Below are positions 45,826-55,097 of a stretch of 64,000 nt of DNA, piece by piece (the stretch's first letter is position 1; each line of letters begins with the position of its first letter). The position numbers and the translations under genes were made by a program. Origin of the DNA: Magnetococcales bacterium (GTDB taxonomy: Bacteria > Pseudomonadota > Magnetococcia > Magnetococcales > DC0425bin3); assembly GCA_015229045.1 (NCBI GenBank), contig JADGCJ010000001.1:93527-157526 (forward strand), in the 5' to 3' direction. The notes below the pieces were generated by a model that worked only from the letters and a program-made list of their open reading frames with translations, was not told the DNA's origin and did not search any database.

Positions 45826-45855
45826 CAGGCGGGGCAGCGTCGGCTGTCCCGCCTG
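45826..45855 (+). terminator. Strong hairpin after the Anbu operon
   Basis: CAGGCGGGGCAGC-GTCG-GCTGTCCCGCCTG gives a 13-bp stem with one G-U pair. No T tract follows, so it may be a weak or factor-assisted terminator or an mRNA 3' protector. Confidence 0.45.
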
Positions 45856-45925
45856 AGCTCAATAAACCCTCCTTCCGGGTCATCAGTCTGGTTTTTCATA
45901 CGTTCTTTGCCTGGGTGCGGCCGCC

Positions 45926-47389
45926 ATGCCCGTAACGAAGGTGCCTCTTTTGCAGGGTCGTCGGCCTGTTTTTGCCGGGGATGTCAGCCACATTTGCGAG
46001 GAGGGGTTGCGGGCGACGGAGATGTCCGAGCGGAGCTGGTGGTTTATCCAGACGCGCTGGATCTCTGTGGCTCTTTGCTCCCTGGGATCGATCTGGGCGA
46101 CGTTGCCTTCCCTGCGGCACTTTGCCGGATTGCATATTGATTTTCGCTATTTTCTTGCCGTCACCCTCTTGCTGGCCCTCAGCAACCTGGTTTACAGGCG
46201 CTGGGCGAAAACCCTGGCCGTCGGCCAACCGTCGAAGGGGGGGGTGTGTCGGCTTCTCATGGTTCAGGTGCTGACCGATTTTATGAGCCTGTCGATTCTG
46301 ACCTATGGCCTGGGGGGGGTCGAGACTCCCGTTCTCATCCTTTTTTTGCCACATATCATCCTGTTGACGCTGTTTTTTGCCCGTTTTTACAGCTTTGTCA
46401 TGACCTGGGTGGGAATCTTCTTCGCCACCCTGCCCATGGTTCTCGAATATGCGGGGGTTGTGCCGACGCTCTCCCTCTTCGATGTTGCGCAAAAGGTTGA
46501 GCGTATCAGCGCCAATCTGCTGGTCACGGTTGGCTATGTTCTGGCCATTGCTGCGGCCTATCTGGTCAGCTGGTATCTGGTCAGCGAGATCACCTCCGGC
46601 CTGCGCCAGCGGGAGCTGGAGCTGGAACAGGCCTATGATCGCCTGCAACTCCTGACACAGGAGAAGGCGCACATCACCCTCCGGGCCACCCACGAGCTGA
46701 AGGCCCCCTTTGCGGCCATCAAGAGCTATGTCTACACCCTGCGCGACGGCTATTGCGGCACCTTGCCGGAGAAGGCGCAGCAGGTTGTCGTCCGGATTGG
46801 CGAGCGGTGCGACCTGCTGATGGAGAAAATCACCAGCATCATCCACCTGAGCAATCTGCGGACACTGACACCCGCGACGATTGCGCTGACGACGATCGAT
46901 CTTCTCCCCCTCCTGACCAAAGAGGTGGAGGAGGCACGGCTCGTCGGACAGGTACGGGGCATCAAGGTTGAGTTTCAGCCGGGGGACAAGGCCTCTCCGC
47001 TGTTGGCGTCACAGGAGCATATGCACACCCTGCTTGCCAATCTGTTGCTCAATGCCATCAACTATTCCAAAGAGGGAGGGGTGGTCGAGGTTGCGCTCGA
47101 TGTCCAGGAGAAGCAAGTTCTCTTGCATATTCAGGATCATGGTATTGGCATTCCCAGCGATCATCTGGCCAGGATATTCGACGAACATTTTCGTTCCAAC
47201 AATGCCGTGCGCCACAATCCCAATAGCAGCGGTATGGGGTTGGCCCTGGTCCGGGAGATTGTCACGCTGCATGGCGGCGATATACAGGTTGTCAGCCAGC
47301 TTGGTGAAGGATCACGCTTCAGTGTCTCCCTTCCCTGCCTGCCACGACGACCCGCAGCGGATGATTCCCTTGCAGAGAGGGGCAGGTGA
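45926..47389 (+). CDS. Membrane sensor histidine kinase
   Basis: 487 residues from ATG 45926; ATG 46022 would also keep all domains. Five to six membrane segments (residues about 40-230) without a periplasmic domain suggest an intramembrane-sensing or MASE-like input. A coiled-coil (LRQRELELEQAYDRLQL) leads into HisKA with H-box THELKAPFAAIKSY and a HATPase with NLLLNAINYSKEGG, DHGIGIP and SSGMGLAL. The next gene, a REC-kinase, overlaps its stop by four bases, so they form a two-gene signalling operon. Confidence 0.88.
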   Translation: MPVTKVPLLQGRRPVFAGDVSHICEEGLRATEMSERSWWFIQTRWISVALCSLGSIWATLPSLRHFAGLHIDFRYFLAVTLLLALSNLVYRRWAKTLAVGQPSKGGVCRLLMVQVLTDFMSLSILTYGLGGVETPVLILFLPHIILLTLFFARFYSFVMTWVGIFFATLPMVLEYAGVVPTLSLFDVAQKVERISANLLVTVGYVLAIAAAYLVSWYLVSEITSGLRQRELELEQAYDRLQLLTQEKAHITLRATHELKAPFAAIKSYVYTLRDGYCGTLPEKAQQVVVRIGERCDLLMEKITSIIHLSNLRTLTPATIALTTIDLLPLLTKEVEEARLVGQVRGIKVEFQPGDKASPLLASQEHMHTLLANLLLNAINYSKEGGVVEVALDVQEKQVLLHIQDHGIGIPSDHLARIFDEHFRSNNAVRHNPNSSGMGLALVREIVTLHGGDIQVVSQLGEGSRFSVSLPCLPRRPAADDSLAERGR

Positions 47390-48501
47390 TTGTGAAAAAA
47401 GAGCGGATCCTGGTCGTCGATGACATCCCCGAAGAGCTTCATGTCCTGGTGGAGGCCTTGCAGGACTCCTATCGGGTGACGGTGGCCAGAGATGGTCAGA
47501 GAGCCTTGGAGCTGGCCACCAGATCGCCGCCGGATCTCGTTCTGCTCGACATTCTGATGCCTGATCCGGACGGCTATGAGGTGTGCCGACGCCTGAGAAC
47601 CATGGCCAGTATGGGCGATGTTCCCATCATCTTTCTGACCGGCCTGACCGACATGGAAAAGGAGATTCAAGGGTTTGCCATGGGAGCGGTCGATTATATC
47701 CACAAGCCCTGGAGTCCGCCGATTCTCAAGGCGCGGGTGGCGAATCATCTGGAGTTGTCGCGTATTCGTCGCACGCTGGCCGAACAGAACCAGGCCCTTG
47801 TGGAGTCCGCACGACTGCGGGAAGAGGTGGAGCGCATGACCCACCACGACCTGAAGGCGCCTTTGGCTGCCGTCATCGGCTTGCCGCAGGTTCTCCTGAG
47901 CGATGACAACCTGACCGGGGAACAGGAACAACATCTGCAACAGATTCAGGATTCCGGTTATCGCCTTCTGGAGATGATCAACCGCTCTCTGGATTTGTAC
48001 AAGATGGAGGTGGGTGCCTATGTCTATCGCCCTGTTCCTGTCGATATTATTGCGATCATAAAAAAAATTGTCCAGGAGAACCGGGTGCTGGTAAGGGGTA
48101 ACAACCTCTCTTTGCAAATCCTGGATGAGTATGGTTTGACGCCGGATTGTTTCATGATTCCAGGTGAGGAGTTTCTTTGTCACTCCCTGTTGACCAATTT
48201 GCTCAAGAATGCGTTTGAGGCGTCGCCGGTGGGAGGTCAGGTCACGGTTGATTTACGGCTCAAGCGTGGGTATGCAATGATCGGCATTCATAACCGCGGC
48301 TCTGTTCCCCTGGAGATACGTGACCGCATATTTGACAAATTTGTCACGAGTGGCAAACAGGGAGGGACTGGCTTGGGCACCTATTCGGCGAAACGCATCG
48401 CCCAGACCATGGGAGGGGAGATCGCTCTGGTGGATACCGAGGTTGGTTTTACGACGATCGAGGTGTGTCTGCCCTCTGTTTTACCGTCGTCAGCCCCCTG
48501 A
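47386..48501 (+). CDS. Response regulator-histidine kinase fusion
   Basis: 371 residues. A receiver (residues 5-125, phospho-acceptor in [15 protein letters not shown], Lys in YIHKPW) is followed by a HisKA H-box [15 protein letters not shown] and a HATPase with [14 protein letters not shown] and [14 protein letters not shown] 47386 overlaps the upstream stop; GTG 47392 is the other choice. It is cytoplasmic and the likely phosphorelay partner of the membrane kinase before it. The next gene follows after 25 bp, so a shared transcript with the antiporter is plausible. Confidence 0.88.
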   Translation: MIVKKERILVVDDIPEELHVLVEALQDSYRVTVARDGQRALELATRSPPDLVLLDILMPDPDGYEVCRRLRTMASMGDVPIIFLTGLTDMEKEIQGFAMGAVDYIHKPWSPPILKARVANHLELSRIRRTLAEQNQALVESARLREEVERMTHHDLKAPLAAVIGLPQVLLSDDNLTGEQEQHLQQIQDSGYRLLEMINRSLDLYKMEVGAYVYRPVPVDIIAIIKKIVQENRVLVRGNNLSLQILDEYGLTPDCFMIPGEEFLCHSLLTNLLKNAFEASPVGGQVTVDLRLKRGYAMIGIHNRGSVPLEIRDRIFDKFVTSGKQGGTGLGTYSAKRIAQTMGGEIALVDTEVGFTTIEVCLPSVLPSSAP

Positions 48502-48526
48502 AGCCTCTTTCAGGGACGATCCAATC

Positions 48527-50521
48527 ATGGGTATTGCAACGGATATGGTGTTGGTCATGTTGGCGGCGTTGATCGGCGGGATCATTGCCCAGCGCCTTGG
48601 TTTGCCGCTGATCATTGGTTATATTCTGGCCGGGGTGGCGATGAGTCCCAACACCGGCGGCCTGACGGTGTCCAATGTTCATGATATCGACCTGTTATCC
48701 GAGATTGGCGTGGCTTTGCTCCTGTTTGCCCTGGGGTTGGAGTTTTCCCTCAAGGAGTTGCAGCCGGTACGCCGTATCGCTCTGATCGGTACCCCCATCC
48801 AGATGGTCGTCACCATGGCTTATGGCTATGGTGTGGGCCGCTATCTGGGTTGGTCCTGGTTGCCCTCTTTGTGGCTGGGGGCGTTGATCGCGCTCTCCAG
48901 TACCATGGTCATCCTGAAAACCTTGATCAATCAGGGGTGGATGGGCACCCTCTCCAGTCGGGTCATGATTGGCATGTTGATCGTCCAGGATCTGGCTGTC
49001 GTACCCCTCATGATCATTCTGCCCAAACTCAACGACCCTTCTGCCGGGTTGCCCATGTTGGGTATGGCGGTGGTGAAGGCGTGCGCCTTCTTGTCGGGCA
49101 TGATCCTTCTGGGAACCCGTTTTTTGCCCTGGATTCTGGCCCGGGTGGCCAAATCCGGTTCGCGGGAGTTGTTTCTTTTAGCGGTGACCTCCATTGGCCT
49201 GGGGGTGGGGTATACCACCTATCTGGCGGGTCTGTCCCTCGCTTTTGGGGCCTTTGTGGCGGGGATGGTGTTGAGCGAGTCCGATCATGGTCATCAGGCC
49301 CTGAGCGATATCGTCCCGCTGCGTGATCTGTTCGGGTTGCTGTTTTTTGTCTCGGTTGGCATGTTGCTGGACCCGGTTTTCCTCCTGAAACACGGGCAGG
49401 AGATTGCCATTCTGGTCGTGGCGGTGGGTCTCGGCAAGGGGCTGATCTTTTTCGTATTGGCCAGAGTATTTGGTTATGGCAACGTCGTGCCTCTGGCGGT
49501 AGGGCTTGGGTTGTTTCAGGTGGGTGAGTTTGCCCTGGTCCTGGCCAAGGTGGGGCTGGCCAGTCAGGCGATCAGCCAGGAGGTTCACTCCCTGGTCTTG
49601 AGCGCCGCCGTGGTGACCATGGTTCTGACTCCCTTGATTTCGGGGCAGACGGCGCGTCTGTATGCCCTGCAAAGACGCCGTTTTCGCCGCGAACCCCTCT
49701 ACAGCGTCAATCTGCCCAAAGGAGGGCTGCATCAGCACATCGTCGTGGTGGGGTGCGGTCGGGTCGGGATGCAGTTGGCTCTGGTTCTGCAACGTCTGGA
49801 GGTTCCCTTTGTCATGATCGACCTTGATCAGCGACGCATGGAACAAGCCAAAAAGGAGGGATTGCCGGTCATCTTTGGTGATGCTGCCCAGCGGCCGGTC
49901 CTCAAGGCCGCCAGGATGGCCCACGCTGACATGCTGCTGATCACCACCCCCGGTTTGGCCGTGGCGCTGGGAGTGATTCGCCAGGCCCTCTCCCTGAACG
50001 CCCTCTGTCAGATTGTCGTGCGGGCCTCGGAGATGATCCATATGCAGTTGTTCAGGGAGGCGGGTGCGGTAGGGGTCATTCATCCGGAGTTCGAGGCGGG
50101 TCTGGAGTTTATGCGCCAGGCCTTGATTCACCAGCGGTTGCCCCTGACAACCATTCAAAAATACAGCGATACCATTCGTCAGGACATGTATGGACCCTTG
50201 TGGAGTGGTGCCGTAGCTTACCAAACTCTCCAACAGATGCATTTTTCCCAGCCGCAGTTTGATCTGGAGTGGATCACCCTGCAAGCCTCCGGTTCTCTGG
50301 TCGACACCTCCCTGCGCCAGGGACAGATTCGCGAAAAGACAGGGGCTTCGGTGGTTGGGGTGATGCGTTCCGGAGAGCTTGTCGTCAACCCGGATCCCGA
50401 TTTTCAACTGCGATTGAACGATGTGGTGGCTGTCATTGGTACGCCCGCGTCCTGCCACGCTCTGCGTCATCTGGCTGATTCCAATTCCAGATCAAGATGG
50501 ATGCGAGACGACAACGAGTGA
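48527..50521 (+). CDS. CPA2-type monovalent cation/proton antiporter with RCK domain
   Basis: 664 residues from ATG 48527 (earlier frame discarded as antisense or upstream overlap). Membrane part at residues 1-385 with [17 protein letters not shown] and [15 protein letters not shown], as in KefB/YbaL. The cytoplasmic RCK/TrkA-N domain follows with the NAD-binding motif [13 protein letters not shown], then a TrkA-C domain near 580-645. It exports K+ or Na+ in exchange for H+. The last 13 residues ([13 protein letters not shown]) and the stop are encoded by the MITE-like element at 50478. Confidence 0.92.
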   Translation: MGIATDMVLVMLAALIGGIIAQRLGLPLIIGYILAGVAMSPNTGGLTVSNVHDIDLLSEIGVALLLFALGLEFSLKELQPVRRIALIGTPIQMVVTMAYGYGVGRYLGWSWLPSLWLGALIALSSTMVILKTLINQGWMGTLSSRVMIGMLIVQDLAVVPLMIILPKLNDPSAGLPMLGMAVVKACAFLSGMILLGTRFLPWILARVAKSGSRELFLLAVTSIGLGVGYTTYLAGLSLAFGAFVAGMVLSESDHGHQALSDIVPLRDLFGLLFFVSVGMLLDPVFLLKHGQEIAILVVAVGLGKGLIFFVLARVFGYGNVVPLAVGLGLFQVGEFALVLAKVGLASQAISQEVHSLVLSAAVVTMVLTPLISGQTARLYALQRRRFRREPLYSVNLPKGGLHQHIVVVGCGRVGMQLALVLQRLEVPFVMIDLDQRRMEQAKKEGLPVIFGDAAQRPVLKAARMAHADMLLITTPGLAVALGVIRQALSLNALCQIVVRASEMIHMQLFREAGAVGVIHPEFEAGLEFMRQALIHQRLPLTTIQKYSDTIRQDMYGPLWSGAVAYQTLQQMHFSQPQFDLEWITLQASGSLVDTSLRQGQIREKTGASVVGVMRSGELVVNPDPDFQLRLNDVVAVIGTPASCHALRHLADSNSRSRWMRDDNE

Positions 50522-50602
50522 GCGACGAGGCAGGACGTGTTGGGTACGGCGAGGAGTGAGTGAGGCAGTCAACGAAGCAGACGCTTGATCTGGAATTGGA
50601 AT
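50478..50602. mobile_element. 125-bp MITE-like element, copy 2
   Basis: Perfect 19-bp terminal inverted repeats: ATTCCAATTCCAGATCAAG (50478-50496) and its complement at 50584-50602. The interior matches 20266-20389 almost base for base. It lies across the 3' end of the antiporter gene and contains its stop codon (50519-50521). No target-site duplication is seen. Confidence 0.8.
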
Positions 50603-50743
50603 GAGACGCTGGTGGTCAGGAACTGAACCGTTGCCCGATGCGAGCGAATGGGGTACCCTGGGCCAGGGCCGGAGAGGAGATCGGGTCACGATGAAATTGA
50701 AAAAATGCTCTTTACAACGTTCCTGTGTACCACGAGGTGTAAA

Positions 50744-51103
50744 ATGAAACGATTGCTCGGTTTGTCTGTTGCTTTGCTGGCTTTTTCCGCCACGTCGGCC
50801 CATGCCTTCGATTACATCAAGTTTGCCACTGAAAAAACCCTGAAGTGTGCCCATCCCACTGTCAGCGAGGCCATCAAGACCGAATATGTCAACCCGGCCA
50901 AGATGGAAGGGGGCGTGGAGACCGCCCGCGTCAAGATTTTCTACAAGGGGATGATGAAAAACAACTCCATGACGGTCGAGTATCGCATGATCGAAGCCAA
51001 AGAGGCCAACTTGACGTTGGTGCGCGGCAAGGTTCTTGAAGATACGGCCAATACCGGGACCAAATCCTGCCCGCACTTTGAAGCGTGGGAAGAGACCAAG
51101 TAA
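50744..51103 (+). CDS. Small periplasmic protein of unknown function
   Basis: 119 residues from ATG 50744, with GAGG nine bases upstream. Signal peptide KRLLGLSVALLAFSATSAHA, cleavage before FDYIKF. The mature part of about 98 residues has two cysteines (TLKCAHP and KSCPHF) that could form a disulphide, and a beta-rich pattern. I do not recognise the family. It stands alone between the MITE-like element and a hairpin-rich gap. Confidence 0.7.
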   Translation: MKRLLGLSVALLAFSATSAHAFDYIKFATEKTLKCAHPTVSEAIKTEYVNPAKMEGGVETARVKIFYKGMMKNNSMTVEYRMIEAKEANLTLVRGKVLEDTANTGTKSCPHFEAWEETK

Positions 51104-51125
51104 TCCGGAGAGATCGTTTGAAGTG

Positions 51126-51181
51126 TTCACTCCCCCCGGTGGGTGTCGGGGAGTCTCCCTGGCCCGCTTGCGGGGAGTGAA
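51126..51181. other. Long imperfect hairpin
   Basis: TTCACTCCCC at 51126 pairs with GGGGAGTGAA ending at 51181; smaller stems lie inside. It sits just after the periplasmic protein gene and may terminate or process its mRNA, although no T tract follows. Confidence 0.45.
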
Positions 51182-51188
51182 TCACCCC

Positions 51189-51216
51189 CTCGCATCAGGC
51201 GCCTCGCATCAGGCGC
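51189..51216. repeat. 14-bp tandem duplication
   Basis: CTCGCATCAGGCGC occurs twice in direct tandem, between the hairpin and the DUF6524-like gene. Confidence 0.9.
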
Positions 51217-51264
51217 AGATTTTGCTGGATTCCGCTGCCCTTCCCGAGCCCTCCGGAGGCCCCG

Positions 51265-51666
51265 ATGAAGTTTACCTGGAACTCCTTTCTGCTGCGTTTG
51301 CTGGCGGCTTTTGTCATTGTTTTTGGTGTCTATAATCCGACCGGATACAGTTACGTCCAGTGGGCCTTTGAATCCGGGCCGTTCAGCCTGCTGAAGCTTT
51401 TTGTCGGTGTTTCCCTGTTGATTGTATTGCTTATCTTTGGCAAGGCCACCCTGCACTCCATGGGGATCGTCGGCATCGGGATTGCCATCACCTTCTTCAC
51501 GCTGTTTTTTTGGTTGCTGATCAAATACGGCCTGTTGGCCATCAGTAATCAGTTGGTCAAATATTTGATTCTGGTGATTGTCAGTCTCGTACTGGCCACG
51601 GGGGTTTCCTGGTCTTACATCTGGCGCAAGCTCACCGGGCAGATCGATGTCGAGGATCCGCATTGA
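51265..51666 (+). CDS. DUF6524-like small membrane protein
   Basis: 133 residues with GGAGG seven bases before ATG 51265. Four membrane segments: residues about 6-23, 40-60, 66-86 and 94-114. The motif VFGVYNPTGYSYVQWAFES after the first segment matches my memory of DUF6524. No catalytic motif; the role is unknown. The AEC transporter ends 16 bp away on the other strand. Confidence 0.75.
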   Translation: MKFTWNSFLLRLLAAFVIVFGVYNPTGYSYVQWAFESGPFSLLKLFVGVSLLIVLLIFGKATLHSMGIVGIGIAITFFTLFFWLLIKYGLLAISNQLVKYLILVIVSLVLATGVSWSYIWRKLTGQIDVEDPH

Positions 51667-51681
51667 GGTAGAGTGTTGCTG

Positions 51682-52578
51682 TCATAACCAGGAGAAGAGC
51701 AGCGGCAGGGTGCCAAAAGAGAGAAAAATGCCGAGGCCAACCGCAGCCGCAGCCAGATCCGGGGCCAATCCGGCGGCGATGGCCAGGGCACCAGCGGTGA
51801 TCATGGCCGGCATGGCCGATTCAAAAATGGTCACCCGGGCGGTCAATCCGGACCACCCTGCCAGATGGCTGATGGTCACGGCCAGAAGTGGCGAGATCAA
51901 GAGTTTGAAACCCAGGGCAAAGCCCAGGGGCGCAAGCATCGCCCGGGGTAACAACAAACGGAATTGCATACCCACGGCGACCATGACCACCGGCACCAGG
52001 GTATTGGCCAGGGTCTCCAGGACATGGAGGAGGGGAGGGGGGACAATGACCCGGCGCAGGGCCAACGCCAGGATCATGGCGAGAAAGGGGGGAAAGGTGA
52101 TGATTTTTTTCAAAATGGCGCCAGGAGTGGGCTGCTGGCCGTCGCCGTAGGTGGCAATGATGATGGAACCATAAATGGCCAGGGCGGAGAAGGTGCCGAT
52201 CTGGTCGTACAACAGAGCTGTCGCCACGCCATCCTGCCCAAAAAAGGCCTGCACCATGGGTATGCCCAGAAAAGAGGTGTTCCCCATGGGGACGACCAGC
52301 AACAAGGCTCCTTCGACCGATCGGGACCACGACAACGCCCGGGACAACGTGAAGACAACAAGCGCCGATATGGCCAACAGAATCCACGGCATCAGGGCCG
52401 GAGCCAGCAGATCCCTGGAGAGTGTCATATGCGGTACGCGGATGAGAACCAGTGCCGGCAAAGAGACATGAATGACAAACTGATTCAATGCCAGGGCACT
52501 TCCGGGTGGCATGACCTTCAGACGGTGCAGGATCATGCCCAGGGCAAGTGCCACGATAATCAACGAAAAATTGTCCAT
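51682..52578 (-). CDS. AEC-family permease
   Basis: 298 residues with ten predicted membrane segments in two halves, as in the auxin-efflux-carrier family (PF03547). Helix 1 FSLIIVALALGMILHRL, and the conserved NTSFLGIPMVQAFFG motif near residue 105 is the crossover region. Bacterial members export or take up small organic acids such as malate. The specificity cannot be told here. It stands apart from the next minus-strand gene by 43 bp. Confidence 0.88.
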   Translation of the reverse strand: MDNFSLIIVALALGMILHRLKVMPPGSALALNQFVIHVSLPALVLIRVPHMTLSRDLLAPALMPWILLAISALVVFTLSRALSWSRSVEGALLLVVPMGNTSFLGIPMVQAFFGQDGVATALLYDQIGTFSALAIYGSIIIATYGDGQQPTPGAILKKIITFPPFLAMILALALRRVIVPPPLLHVLETLANTLVPVVMVAVGMQFRLLLPRAMLAPLGFALGFKLLISPLLAVTISHLAGWSGLTARVTIFESAMPAMITAGALAIAAGLAPDLAAAAVGLGIFLSFGTLPLLFSWL

Positions 52579-52621
52579 ATGTTGCGCCGGACCTGATGAA
52601 CGATGATCGCGTACCTGCGGC

Positions 52622-53101
52622 TTAAGTGCGTGTTCTGGCCAGGGCTGTCACCAGAGTTTGATTGGCGAGCTTCTGCCGGGCCAGATCGGTGTTCATATGG
52701 GTGATGCGATCCACCAGAATGGCGATCAACTGGTCCTTGATTTTAAGCTGCAGGCCAAGATCCAAGGCCCCCATCTCCGAGCCATCGATGCGAAAAACGA
52801 TGGTCTCCTCACAGGCGATGACGTTGGAGGCCCTGGGGTGTTTGGTGAGAAAGGACATTTCGCCAATGACCGATCCGGCGGTCAGCACAGCCAGAACGCT
52901 GCCGGGATGGCTTGCCTGCGTTACAGCCACGGAACCTTTGATGACGATGAACAGGGCATCATCGGTGCTCCCCTCCTGAATCAGGTATTGATTTTTCTCG
53001 TAGGTAACGAAAAAACTCTCCCCTTCCACCAGCATGGCGCGCTCGGCAGGAGTGAATTCCATAAAAAAGGGTATCGTTTCGATCAATTTAAGAACGAGCA
53101 T
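52622..53101 (-). CDS. Cyclic-nucleotide-binding domain protein
   Basis: 159 residues from ATG 53101; a TTG at 53125 overlapping mnmA is possible. Residues about 10-125 are a cNMP-binding beta-roll (FFVTYEKNQYLIQEG, then GSVIGEMSFLTKHPRASNVIA, the phosphate-binding cassette). The rest is a helical tail without an HTH, so it is not a CRP-type regulator. It probably tunes a partner protein in response to cAMP or a relative. It is encoded just after mnmA on the same strand and is probably cotranscribed. Confidence 0.85.
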   Translation of the reverse strand: MLVLKLIETIPFFMEFTPAERAMLVEGESFFVTYEKNQYLIQEGSTDDALFIVIKGSVAVTQASHPGSVLAVLTAGSVIGEMSFLTKHPRASNVIACEETIVFRIDGSEMGALDLGLQLKIKDQLIAILVDRITHMNTDLARQKLANQTLVTALARTRT

Positions 53102-53112
53102 ACCTGTTCCAG

Positions 53113-54195
53113 TCAAATGATCCAACCGCCCCCCAGAACCTGATCCCCGGCATAAAAAACGCAGGCCTGACCAGGTGTGATGGCGCGTTGCGGTTGAGAA
53201 AAACGCACACGGACCTGGTTGAGACCGTCCAAGGGTTCAAGGCTGGCAGATTGCGGTACGGCGGCATAACGAATCTTGGCCCCGACGGACCGAAAACTTG
53301 TCAGCGGATGGTGTGCCAGCCAGTTGACCTGGACCACCTCCAGGTGATCTTTATACAGGGCTTCGGCCGGTCCGACAATGAGGCGATTGCTTTTGGCGGC
53401 AATGGCTACAACGAACAAAGGGTGCGAAGCTGCGATACCAAGGCCATGCCGTTGACCGATGGTATAACACCCCAGGCCCCGGTGTTGCCCGAGAACATGC
53501 CCCGCCTGATCGACGATCTCGCCTGGTTCGGCGAGCGCGGGGGCCTGATTCTTGAAGAAAGTCCGGTAGTCGCCATCCGGGACGAAACAGAGATCCTGGC
53601 TTTCGCGTTTGGTGGCATTGTGCAGGCCGAATCGCCGGGCCAGATCACGGGTTTGTTCTTTGGTCAGCCTTCCCAGGGGAAAGCGCAGGAGCTTGAGTTG
53701 CTCCAGGGTGGTGGCAAAGAGAAAATAGGATTGATCCTTGGCCGGATCCTGACCGCGCCACAGTTCGGGTCTTCCGGAACCATCGTTGCGGATTTCGGCG
53801 TAGTGTCCGGTTGCCAGCGCCGTCGCTTCCAGGGCCATCGCCTTGGCCAGAAGGTGGGCAAATTTCAGCTCCTGGTTGCAGCGAATGCAGGGATTGGGGG
53901 TGAGTCCGCCAGCATAGGCCGCGATGAAATCCTCGATTACAGCCTGGCGAAACGGCTCTTCCAGGTTGACGACATAGAAGGGGATATTCAACCTCTCCGC
54001 GACGCGCCTGGCGTCTTGGAGATCAGCGAGGGTACAACAGGTGCGTCCTCCCGGAGTTGAGGATTGGGCATGGTTCCACAACTGCATGCTCAGGCCGATC
54101 ACCTCGTGACCTTGTTCGACGAGCCAGGCCGCAACCGCCGAGGAGTCCACGCCGCCGGACATGGCTACTGCCACCCGTTCCTTGTTGCCTGTCAT
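53113..54195 (-). CDS. mnmA: tRNA-specific 2-thiouridylase MnmA
   Basis: 360 residues, full length. The PP-loop motif AMSGGVDSSAVAAWL is at residues about 11-25. The catalytic cysteines are in NPCIRCNQELKF and ESQDLCFVPDGDY, and GHYAEI and KDQSYFLF are present. It forms s2U34 in tRNAs for Lys, Glu and Gln. A 65-bp leader with an inverted repeat precedes it. Confidence 0.96.
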   Translation of the reverse strand: MTGNKERVAVAMSGGVDSSAVAAWLVEQGHEVIGLSMQLWNHAQSSTPGGRTCCTLADLQDARRVAERLNIPFYVVNLEEPFRQAVIEDFIAAYAGGLTPNPCIRCNQELKFAHLLAKAMALEATALATGHYAEIRNDGSGRPELWRGQDPAKDQSYFLFATTLEQLKLLRFPLGRLTKEQTRDLARRFGLHNATKRESQDLCFVPDGDYRTFFKNQAPALAEPGEIVDQAGHVLGQHRGLGCYTIGQRHGLGIAASHPLFVVAIAAKSNRLIVGPAEALYKDHLEVVQVNWLAHHPLTSFRSVGAKIRYAAVPQSASLEPLDGLNQVRVRFSQPQRAITPGQACVFYAGDQVLGGGWII

Positions 54196-54261
54196 GTCGG
54201 AAGATCCTTAAGGCCGGTTTGCTGAAGGGGACCGGGAAAACGGGCGACGAATATTTGGCGG

Positions 54262-54314
54262 GAAGAGGGAAAAAATGACCGGCCCCCGGGAAAAAAACTC
54301 CTTTTTTCCTCTTC
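54262..54314. promoter_or_regulatory. Inverted repeat upstream of mnmA
   Basis: GAAGAGGGAAAAAA (54262-54275) and TTTTTTCCTCTTC (54302-54314) pair with one bulge around a loop that contains CCGGCCCCCGGG. It could be an mRNA leader structure for mnmA or a bidirectional terminator; the T run favours termination on the plus strand. The remainder of the gap 54196-54570 shows nothing. Confidence 0.4.
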
Positions 54315-54570
54315 ATCTATCGTTTTTATCATCGTAACATACTGTTTTGTTTTTGTAAATAATTCTGGTCCCGGAGTTGCACACTGCGCAGGGAAGATTG
54401 CCAAGGTCGGCAGAGAACATGGCCGGAATGGACAATGGCCGAAGCCGACAGAGGCGGTTATTGTGGTGACGATGGGATTGAGGGTTGTCATGGATGTGGT
54501 CGCCCTCGCCGATGGGTCCACAAATGCACGGGTTGGTCGAGACAATAACATTTCAAGGACAGAGGTCACT

Positions 54571-55068
54571 ATGAGTTCCCTGCAAAGTGGTGCAAAAGGA
54601 TTGCGGTCGGCTTCCCGGAGCAGACCCTTGGCCAGACCCATCGATCCAGAAGAAGCCGATCAATTGTTGTCGAATCAGAGGCATGGCTCTGACAAATTTG
54701 CCTCCAGTGTGTACGGTTCCTGGGATGGCAACGCGGTTCACGATACGCTGAAGGGGTTTTTGAGCAATGCCAAGCGGGAGCGCCTGGAGTGCATGGTCCC
54801 CCTGATCGAAACCCTGCAAATGGCTCTGGCGCTGGATCGGACCAAAGGTGGTGCACCCCCGGGGACGTTGACTGTCAAAGGGTGGCTGTCCCTTCTCGGC
54901 AGCTGGGAGAAACAGTTGCAGGGGATGCAGCCACGGCAGTTGGTGTTTGGCAAGAGCTTTGTCCAGGAGGCCTTTGACAAGGTCACCCTGGAGAAATCGC
55001 CTCTGGCTCCTCTTCTGCAAGAGTTGATGAACATGATGGAATCGGTCAAAGGTCAGGTTGCGGCTTAA
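54571..55068 (+). CDS. Hypothetical cytoplasmic protein
   Basis: 165 residues from ATG 54571, with AAGGACAGAGG about five to ten bases upstream. No signal peptide or membrane segment. A basic Ser/Arg-rich N-terminus is followed by a mainly helical body with the stretch LGSWEKQLQGMQPRQLVF and a C-terminal helix. I do not recognise the family. It lies 29 bp before the TPR-sulfotransferase gene and is probably in one operon with it. Confidence 0.55.
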   Translation: MSSLQSGAKGLRSASRSRPLARPIDPEEADQLLSNQRHGSDKFASSVYGSWDGNAVHDTLKGFLSNAKRERLECMVPLIETLQMALALDRTKGGAPPGTLTVKGWLSLLGSWEKQLQGMQPRQLVFGKSFVQEAFDKVTLEKSPLAPLLQELMNMMESVKGQVAA

Positions 55069-55097
55069 GCAGGTGATCTGTTCACGAGAGAAGAGAC

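Noticed and set aside
48320..48526. Upstream extension of the antiporter frame
   Set aside because: It overlaps the kinase gene in another frame and lacks membrane character; ATG 48527 matches the family start.
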